A model generated the notes under the pieces. That model ran no database searches. It was not told the origin of the DNA and worked only from the letters and a program-made list of their open reading frames with translations. A stretch of DNA of 64,000 nucleotides, taken from contig NZ_QEKM01000001.1 in the NCBI RefSeq assembly GCF_003096555.1, positions 1,240,001 through 1,304,000 on the forward strand, read 5' to 3'. The stretch comes from Simplicispira sp. 125. GTDB lineage: Bacteria > Pseudomonadota > Gammaproteobacteria > Burkholderiales > Burkholderiaceae_C. Numbering within the stretch: the stretch's first letter is position 1; each line of letters opens with the position of its first letter. Both the position numbers and the translations under genes were made by a program. This document shows positions 57,579-64,000 of the stretch, one piece after another.

Positions 57579-57661
57579 GGAATGGAAACGAGCCGCCAGG
57601 GCCCCAGAGAGCATCGCCGAGCCAACACACACAAGCCCACCAGCGGGTAACAGCTGCGGGA

Positions 57662-59188
57662 ATGGCCATGGCTGAAAATGCCATTATCACCCGCATGTCC
57701 ACATCTCCGCTGGACATCGCCGCGGCCGACTGGAACGCCCTGCTGGCCCTGCAAGCCCAGCCCACCCCCTTCATGCGCCACGAATACCTGGCCGCCCTGC
57801 ACGAGAGCGGCAGCGCTACGCCGCGCACTGGCTGGACGCCGCGCTTTCTCTCGCTCTGGCAGGGCGATGTCTTGTGGGCCGCCTGCCCGCTCTACGTCAA
57901 AAGCCATTCCTACGGCGAATATGTGTTCGACTGGGCCTGGGCCAACGCTTATGCAGAGCATGGCCTGTCCTACTACCCCAAGGCGGTGGTGGCCGTTCCC
58001 TTCACACCGGTTCCAGGCACGCGCCTGATGGCGCGGGACTGTGAGGCCCGCGCCGCGCTGGTGCAGGCGCTGCGCGACTGGTGCACGCAGGCCGGCGTCT
58101 CTTCGCTGCACCTGCTGTTTGCGGACGATACAGACATGGATGCCTGCAAGGCAGCAGGACTGATGCAACGCCAGACGGTGCAATTCCATTGGAAGAATGT
58201 GGCCCCCACGCTCGGCACTGGCGTGTCCTCGCTGCCCCCCGAGGGGGCTCTCGCCGCCTTGGGGCGGCCCGGCGGCGGCTCAATGGCCCCCACGCTCGGC
58301 ACTGCCGTGTCCTCGCTGCCCCCCGAGGGGGCTCTCACCGCCTTGGGGCGGCCCGGCGGTGGCTCGATGGCCCCCACGCTCGGCACTGCCGTGTCCTCGC
58401 TGCCCCCCGAGGGGGCTCTCACCGCCTTGGGACGGCCCGGCGGCGGCTCAATGGCCCCCACGCTCGGCACTGCCGTGTCCTCGCTGCCCCCCGAGGGGGC
58501 TCTCACCGCCTTGGGGCGGCCCGGCGGCGGCTCGGTGGCTTACCGCGATTTTGACGATTTCCTGTCCTGCCTGAGCCAGGAAAAGCGCAAGAAAATCCGC
58601 CAGGAGCGCCGCCGGGTGGCCGACGCAGGCGTGCGTTTTGAGTGGCGCCAGGGCACGGACATTGCATCCAGCGACTGGGATTTTTTCTACCGCTGCTACG
58701 AGCGCACCTACCTGGAGCATGGCAATCCGCCCTACCTCACACGGGATTTCTTCCGGCGCATGGCGGCCCACATGCCTGAGGCATGGTTGCTGTTCATCGC
58801 AGAACGCAATGGGCAGCAAATTGCTAGTAGTTTGATAGCTATTAGCGCTTATCCATCAAGCGTTACAGGCCAAAAATACTCTGAATTCGTAGCCTATGGC
58901 CGTTACTGGGGTGCCTTGGAGCGCGTGGACTGCCTGCACTTCGAAGCCTGCTACTACCAGCCGCTGCAGTGGTGCATAGCGCACGGTGTGCAGCGCTTTG
59001 AAGGGGGCGCCCAGGGCGAACACAAGATGGCCCGTGCCCTGCTGCCCGTGCCCACCCACAGCGCCCACTGGCTCGCACATCCGGCTTTTGCCGATGCGGT
59101 GGGTCATTACCTGGAACGCGAAGGCGTCGGCATGGCGAACTACCTGGAGCAGTTGCAAGCGCGCAACCCCTTACGTACCCCGGATTAA
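57662..59188 (+). CDS. FemAB-like acyltransferase (DUF482) with in-frame repeat insertions
   Basis: A 508-residue member of the DUF482/FemAB-like GNAT group: N-terminal half with FMRHEYLAALHESGSA..GW.P.FL, ACPLYVKSHSYGEYVFDWAWANAYAEHGLSYYPK, and C-terminal half with YRDFDDFLSCLSQEKRKKIRQERRRV, CYERTYLEHGNPPYLTRDFF, FEACYYQPLQWCIAHGVQRFEGGAQGEHKMARALLPV. Between the halves lie four 28-residue repeats (about residues 181-292), and another insertion encodes SAYPSSVTGQKYSE. Family length is near 380. The start could also be 57668 or 57695. Ends 4 bases before the convergent EAL gene. The substrate is unknown. Confidence 0.88.
   Translation: MAMAENAIITRMSTSPLDIAAADWNALLALQAQPTPFMRHEYLAALHESGSATPRTGWTPRFLSLWQGDVLWAACPLYVKSHSYGEYVFDWAWANAYAEHGLSYYPKAVVAVPFTPVPGTRLMARDCEARAALVQALRDWCTQAGVSSLHLLFADDTDMDACKAAGLMQRQTVQFHWKNVAPTLGTGVSSLPPEGALAALGRPGGGSMAPTLGTAVSSLPPEGALTALGRPGGGSMAPTLGTAVSSLPPEGALTALGRPGGGSMAPTLGTAVSSLPPEGALTALGRPGGGSVAYRDFDDFLSCLSQEKRKKIRQERRRVADAGVRFEWRQGTDIASSDWDFFYRCYERTYLEHGNPPYLTRDFFRRMAAHMPEAWLLFIAERNGQQIASSLIAISAYPSSVTGQKYSEFVAYGRYWGALERVDCLHFEACYYQPLQWCIAHGVQRFEGGAQGEHKMARALLPVPTHSAHWLAHPAFADAVGHYLEREGVGMANYLEQLQARNPLRTPD
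58201..58536. repeat. Four tandem 84-bp in-frame repeats
   Basis: Copies begin at 58201, 58285, 58369 and 58453. Copy 1 differs from copy 2 at few positions, and others at one to three. Each encodes the 28-residue unit containing TLGTAVSSLPPEGALTALGR and PGGGS. Each holds the palindrome GCCCCC-CGA-GGGGGC, as in REP-like intergenic elements. The array lies inside the FemAB-like gene and is open in several frames on both strands. Confidence 0.95.
58815..58878. repeat. Dispersed stem-loop repeat inside the FemAB-like gene, copy 10
   Basis: AAATTGCTAGTAGTTTGATAGCTATTAGCGCTTATCC-ATCAAGCGTTACAGGCCAAAAATAC, a full copy in the coding frame, encoding IASSLIAISAYPSSVTGQKY. Its AT-rich codons contrast with the surrounding gene. 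Confidence 0.85.
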
Positions 59189-59192
59189 AGAC

Positions 59193-61772
59193 TCAGTAGT
59201 CGGTTTGCGCCTGCTCCAGCAGTTGCAGAAACTGCGCTGCGGGCACCGGGCGGCTGTACAAGTAGCCCTGCACCTCCTCACAGCCCTGGGCCTGCAGAAA
59301 AGCCAGCTGGCCAGTCGTCTCCACGCCTTCAGCGATGGTATGCATGCCCAGGCTGCCGGCCATGGAAATGATGGCGCTCACGATAGCCCGGTCATCAGGG
59401 TCGGTGGTGATGTCGCGCACGAAGGTCTGGTCGATCTTGACCTTGTAGACCTTGAACTTCTTCAGGTAGCTGAGTGACGAATAGCCCGTGCCGAAGTCGT
59501 CGATGGACAGCAAAATGCCACGCTGGTGCAGCTTGTCCATGATGGCAATAGCGCCGTCCGGATCGGTCATGGCCACACCCTCGGTCAGTTCCAGCTCCAG
59601 GCAACGGCCGGGCAGACCCGCCTCATCCAGGATGGCGCCGATGCGCTGCACCAGATCGGCCTGGCGGAACTGCACCATTGACAGGTTGACCGCCATGGTC
59701 AACCCATGGCCCGCCTGCATCCATTCCTGAAGTTGGCGCGTCGCGGTGCGCAGCACCCATTCGCCAATGGGCAAAATCATGCCGCTGCTCTCGGCCACCG
59801 GAATGAATTCCGCTGGAGATACCTGTCCCAGTTCGGGGTGCTTCCAGCGCAGCAGGGCCTCGGCGCCGATGATGGCCCCCGTAGCGACCGAAATCTGGGG
59901 CTGGTAATGCAGCGTGAGCTGATCTCGCTCCAGAGCGCGCCGCAGGGCGTTTTCAAGCAACAGTGTGCGCTCGGAGCTGGCCTGCATCTCGGCCGTGAAA
60001 AACCGAAAATGGTTGCGCCCGTGTTGTTTGGCGTAGTACATGGCCGCATCAGCGCAGCGCGACAAACTATCAAAGTCCGTACCGTCGCCCGGGAACATCG
60101 CAATACCGATGCTGGGCGTCACGGTCAGCTCATGCGACTCTATCTCGAAGGGTTCGGCGGCCGCGTGCAGCAGCTTCTCGGCCAAGTGGGCCGCGCCGAG
60201 CGCATCGGTGTCCGGCAGCACCACAATGAACTCATCCCCGCTGAGGCGCGAGACAGTGTCTTGTTCGCGCACCATGGCGATGAGGCGCCGCGCCATCGCC
60301 TGCAACAAGGCATCTCCCACACGATGGCCGAGTGAATCGTTGATTTTCTTGAAATGGTCCAGATCCAGAAAAAGCAGCGCCAGCGACTGGGTGTGTCGTT
60401 GGGCCATGATGATCGCCGTATGGCAACGGTCTGCCAGCAAAACACGGTTGGGCAGGCCGGTCAGCGCATCGAAATGGGCCAGTTGGCGCACCTGCGCTTC
60501 GTCCAGCTTGTTCTGGGTAATGTCACGGGACAGCACCACGAAGCGCGGGCCTACCCCCGGTTGTACAGCCTTGCGCGCCACGGAAAGTGCAAACCAGCGT
60601 TCTGCGCCCCCCTGCTGGAACAAGCGAATTTGCGCACCTGAAGCCCAGCTTTTTTGATTCGCTTCATGGATGGCGTCCAACACCGCCCGGGCGGCATCCT
60701 GCGGCATGATTTCAACCACCGATCGGCCCAGCAACTGGTCGGCTGCGGGGATCAACATATCCTTGCGAGGCACATGCGCGCTGTAATAGCGCCCCTCCAG
60801 GTCCATTTCAAACAACAGGTCGGGGATGGCATTGACCGTGGCTTCCAATTGCTGTTGCGTGGCCAGGATTTCGCTGGTGCGCTGCGCAACCAGCGCTTCG
60901 AGCTGGGTATCCCGAATACGCATGGCGTACAGCAGCCATGCGAGGTAAGCCATCAGCAGGCTGACAAAGACACCCACCAACGCCTCCAGCACCCGATCTG
61001 CCGTGTGGTACCAACCTGCAAGGGGCGCCACACTCAGTGTCCAGGCGCCATTGGGCAAAGCGAGTGTGCGCTCGACAGGGTCGATCAAGGCCTGCGCATT
61101 CCATGTCTCGATTTGCTGGCGTTCACCCGTTTCGGGCACCTTGCGCCACAACGCATAGGCATAACCGCGTTCGCTCAGTACGGGCAGACGGGCCGCATCC
61201 AGCGCCTGGGGGAACCGCAGGGTGGCATAAGAAAAACCCCAGAACCGGCGCTCGCCATCCGCTGCGGTGAGATAGATCGGCAAACGCCCCACCACCCCCA
61301 AGCCCCCTTGCGCCAATTGAAGTGGCCCTGCCAAAGTTAATTTACCTGTGTCACGCGCCAGGCGCGCCTCGCGGTTCTGCGCAATGTCCGTCAACTGGTT
61401 GAAGCCCAGGCTCTTTTCATTGCCCGCCAGCGGTGACACACAGCAAATGATGCCGTTGGGCGCCAGGCCCAGGGCGGCGATGCCCGGGTAGAAGGGCAGC
61501 ATTTCAGTCGCCACCCCATCAAAGTCCAGCACTTCACCCCCCCCTTGCCGAACCAAGGCCGCCATCGCATAGGTGGCTGAAAGAGCCCGATCGATACCCC
61601 GCTGCAATGCCTGGGCATGGTCTGCTGCCAAGTCCGCTGCCAGCGCCTTGCTCTTGTCGACTTGTTGCTGCACCGAGTGACGATCCCACAACTGCACCAT
61701 CAGCAGGCCAGACACCAGCACCAGCAGTGACACAAGCCACTGTCGTTGACGGGGGGTGATGTGGAGGATCAA
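59193..61772 (-). CDS. CHASE-PAS-GGDEF-EAL membrane c-di-GMP protein
   Basis: An 859-residue sensor. An N-terminal membrane helix (WLVSLLVLVSGLLMVQLW) leads to a periplasmic CHASE-type domain (MLPFYPGIAALGLAPNGIICCVSPLAGNEKSLGFN, LPIYL, FWGFSYATLRF), a second helix (VFVSLLMAYLAWLLYAM), a PAS domain (about 320-430), a GGDEF domain and an EAL domain (GAEALLRWKHPELG, DDFGTGYSSLSYL, TIAEGVETTGQL). The GGDEF active site reads SGDEF, a variant found in some active and some inactive cyclases. EAL residues appear intact, so phosphodiesterase is the safer output. Confidence 0.93.
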   Translation of the reverse strand: MILHITPRQRQWLVSLLVLVSGLLMVQLWDRHSVQQQVDKSKALAADLAADHAQALQRGIDRALSATYAMAALVRQGGGEVLDFDGVATEMLPFYPGIAALGLAPNGIICCVSPLAGNEKSLGFNQLTDIAQNREARLARDTGKLTLAGPLQLAQGGLGVVGRLPIYLTAADGERRFWGFSYATLRFPQALDAARLPVLSERGYAYALWRKVPETGERQQIETWNAQALIDPVERTLALPNGAWTLSVAPLAGWYHTADRVLEALVGVFVSLLMAYLAWLLYAMRIRDTQLEALVAQRTSEILATQQQLEATVNAIPDLLFEMDLEGRYYSAHVPRKDMLIPAADQLLGRSVVEIMPQDAARAVLDAIHEANQKSWASGAQIRLFQQGGAERWFALSVARKAVQPGVGPRFVVLSRDITQNKLDEAQVRQLAHFDALTGLPNRVLLADRCHTAIIMAQRHTQSLALLFLDLDHFKKINDSLGHRVGDALLQAMARRLIAMVREQDTVSRLSGDEFIVVLPDTDALGAAHLAEKLLHAAAEPFEIESHELTVTPSIGIAMFPGDGTDFDSLSRCADAAMYYAKQHGRNHFRFFTAEMQASSERTLLLENALRRALERDQLTLHYQPQISVATGAIIGAEALLRWKHPELGQVSPAEFIPVAESSGMILPIGEWVLRTATRQLQEWMQAGHGLTMAVNLSMVQFRQADLVQRIGAILDEAGLPGRCLELELTEGVAMTDPDGAIAIMDKLHQRGILLSIDDFGTGYSSLSYLKKFKVYKVKIDQTFVRDITTDPDDRAIVSAIISMAGSLGMHTIAEGVETTGQLAFLQAQGCEEVQGYLYSRPVPAAQFLQLLEQAQTDY

Positions 61773-61866
61773 AACGAGGGTTTGACAAGGATGAGGAGCG
61801 ATTCTGCCCGATCACACACTCTTTCACGACTCCTTCGTTTTACGACCCCCATGGCAACCTTTGGGA
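61773..61866. other. Intergenic start region of the EAL gene, no gene recognised
   Basis: First part of a 442-nt gap between the divergent GGDEF-EAL gene and sufB. No convincing gene or promoter pair is seen here. Confidence 0.35.
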
Positions 61867-62023
61867 CGATGCTGAACAAGCCCCTCACGCGCTGCACATC
61901 CGTACCTCGGGCGGTCTGCGGCGTTGCAAATCCTCGCCATAGCCGCGGCCATGACTGCGTTTTGCGCCTTGCATCCCATCCCGGTGCACGGCGCGCACCA
62001 TCGCGGTGACTTGTTCAGCATCG
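61867..62023. repeat. 157-bp segment bounded by 14-bp inverted repeats
   Basis: CGATGCTGAACAAG at 61867-61880 and its exact complement at 62010-62023. The interior has no recognisable gene. It could be a MITE-like element or a paired remnant. No clear target-site duplication is seen outside the arms. Confidence 0.5.
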
Positions 62024-62074
62024 CCTTAGATCCTGGATGCCCTTGATGCAGGCGCGGTCACCGGATTGCACATT

Positions 62075-62107
62075 TGCATACGCGCTTAAAGATGCATACG
62101 CTATGCA
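62075..62107. promoter_or_regulatory. Candidate operator of the suf operon
   Basis: Palindrome TGCATA-CGC-TATGCA at 62093-62107, with its half TGCATACGC repeated 18 bases upstream at 62075-62083. It is about 110 bases before sufB. The binding factor is unknown; an Fe-S or iron regulator is an inference from the operon. Confidence 0.45.
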
Positions 62108-62214
62108 CATTAAATGCTGTTTGGATTCTGCGATGAAACAACACTCCACAAACCCATCCCGGCACCGCCCTGGGCGCGCCACTGCCCCGGCGCAACCCTG
62201 AAAGGAAATGCACT

Positions 62215-63672
<1,458 letters not shown>

Positions 63673-63675
63673 TGG

Positions 63676-63741
63676 GGAAAAATTCAATAAAACAGCCTCT
63701 AGACCATGTACAGCAAGCGCAAGCAGCTATCAAATTTATAA
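63676..63741. repeat. Dispersed stem-loop repeat, copy 11
   Basis: AAAACAGCCTCTAGACC..AGCAAGCGCAAGCAGCTATCAAATTTATAAAGG, between sufB and sufC. The sufC ribosome binding site AAGGAAAT begins right at its end. Confidence 0.75.
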
Positions 63742-63751
63742 AGGAAATCCC

Positions 63752-64000
63752 ATGACAACCCACAGCCCCCTGCTCCAAGTGCGTGACCTGCGCGTGCAAA
63801 TCGGTGAGCGCAACATCCTTAAATCCGTCTCTCTCGACGTGCCTGCGGGTTCCTTGGTGGTGCTGATGGGCGCCAACGGCAGCGGCAAAAGCACCTTGGG
63901 CTTGACGCTTGCGGGTCACCCGCAGTACCGCGTCACATCCGGCCAAGTGCAACTGGACGGCCAGGATCTGCTGGCCCTGAACGCACACGAACGTGCCCGC
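63752..64000 (+). CDS. sufC: Fe-S assembly ATPase SufC, 3' truncated by window
   Basis: ABC-type ATPase that drives SufBCD. The 83 visible residues hold the N-terminus LLQVRDLRVQIGERNILKSV and the Walker A MGANGSGKSTLGLTLAGH, then YRVTSGQVQLDGQDLLAL. The rest lies outside the window. AAGGAAAT is correctly spaced from ATG 63752. Cotranscribed with sufB across a stem-loop repeat. Confidence 0.95.
   Translation, partial: MTTHSPLLQVRDLRVQIGERNILKSVSLDVPAGSLVVLMGANGSGKSTLGLTLAGHPQYRVTSGQVQLDGQDLLALNAHERAR

Noticed and set aside
57973..58506. Repetitive minus-strand frame with EPPPGRPKAVRAPSGG units
   Set aside because: It is the complement of the 84-bp array. The unit has no stop in several frames, so an open frame here is expected without selection.
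58201..58536. CRISPR array
   Set aside because: The repeats are directly contiguous with no unique spacers, are 84 bp long and are in frame with a gene. No cas genes are present.

Overview
This 64 kb window is chromosomal DNA of a high-GC betaproteobacterium, almost certainly Burkholderiales, family Comamonadaceae (an Acidovorax- or Simplicispira-like organism). The family call rests on the ilvBHC/pssA/leuA block, the odh (sucA-sucB-lpdA) operon followed by zapE, the ECF sigma/DUF3619/DUF3106/RDD cluster, a PII gene next to nadE, and many copies of a roughly 50-65 bp stem-loop repeat of the kind that litters intergenic regions in this family. Nearly all genes are core housekeeping. The one clear accessory insertion is an AT-richer gene at 8.3-11.9 kb.

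Layout. 0-8 kb: the 3' part of a PAS-GGDEF-EAL protein, prpE-type acyl-CoA synthetase, a phosphofructokinase with YebC, and a fused SpmA/SpmB membrane protein. 8-12.3 kb: island-like segment with a transposase remnant and a 1203-residue membrane-inserted P-loop NTPase (YobI/KAP type), the best candidate for an undescribed conflict or defence function. 12.3-16.5 kb: Ser/Thr kinase with a cyclic-nucleotide-binding domain, exonuclease I, and a membrane diguanylate cyclase. 16.7-26.1 kb: clpS-clpA, dnaE, bamD and a DinG-type helicase. 26.2-34.6 kb: PP2C phosphatase, a secreted basic protein, zapE, and the 2-oxoglutarate dehydrogenase operon. 34.9-41.3 kb: AI-2E-type permease, an AcoR-like sigma-54 activator divergent from an aldehyde dehydrogenase with a sigma-54 promoter, DUF779 protein, peptide deformylase, and a DUF454 protein. 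41.4-45.2 kb: two identical tRNA-Asn genes, aat-bpt, an IclR regulator, and a PBP7-type endopeptidase. 45.4-51.8 kb: leuA with a visible leucine leader peptide and attenuator, pssA, ilvC, ilvH, ilvB. 52-55.5 kb: ECF sigma factor operon, dgkA, LOG protein. 55.5-61.8 kb: PII, nadE, a FemAB-like acyltransferase invaded by two repeat types, and a CHASE-PAS-GGDEF-EAL protein. 62.2-64 kb: start of the suf operon (sufB, partial sufC).

Functional themes. Three c-di-GMP enzymes lie in the window. The N-degron pathway is represented by both its tagging enzymes (Aat, Bpt) and its reading machinery (ClpS, ClpA). Branched-chain amino acid synthesis is nearly complete from pyruvate to 2-isopropylmalate. 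The most unusual sequence structure is the repeats. A dispersed stem-loop family sits at cistron boundaries and has also entered two reading frames (nadE and the FemAB-like gene), and the FemAB-like gene additionally carries four near-identical 84-bp in-frame tandem copies of a second element. Function calls come from reading motifs by eye; no database search was run.
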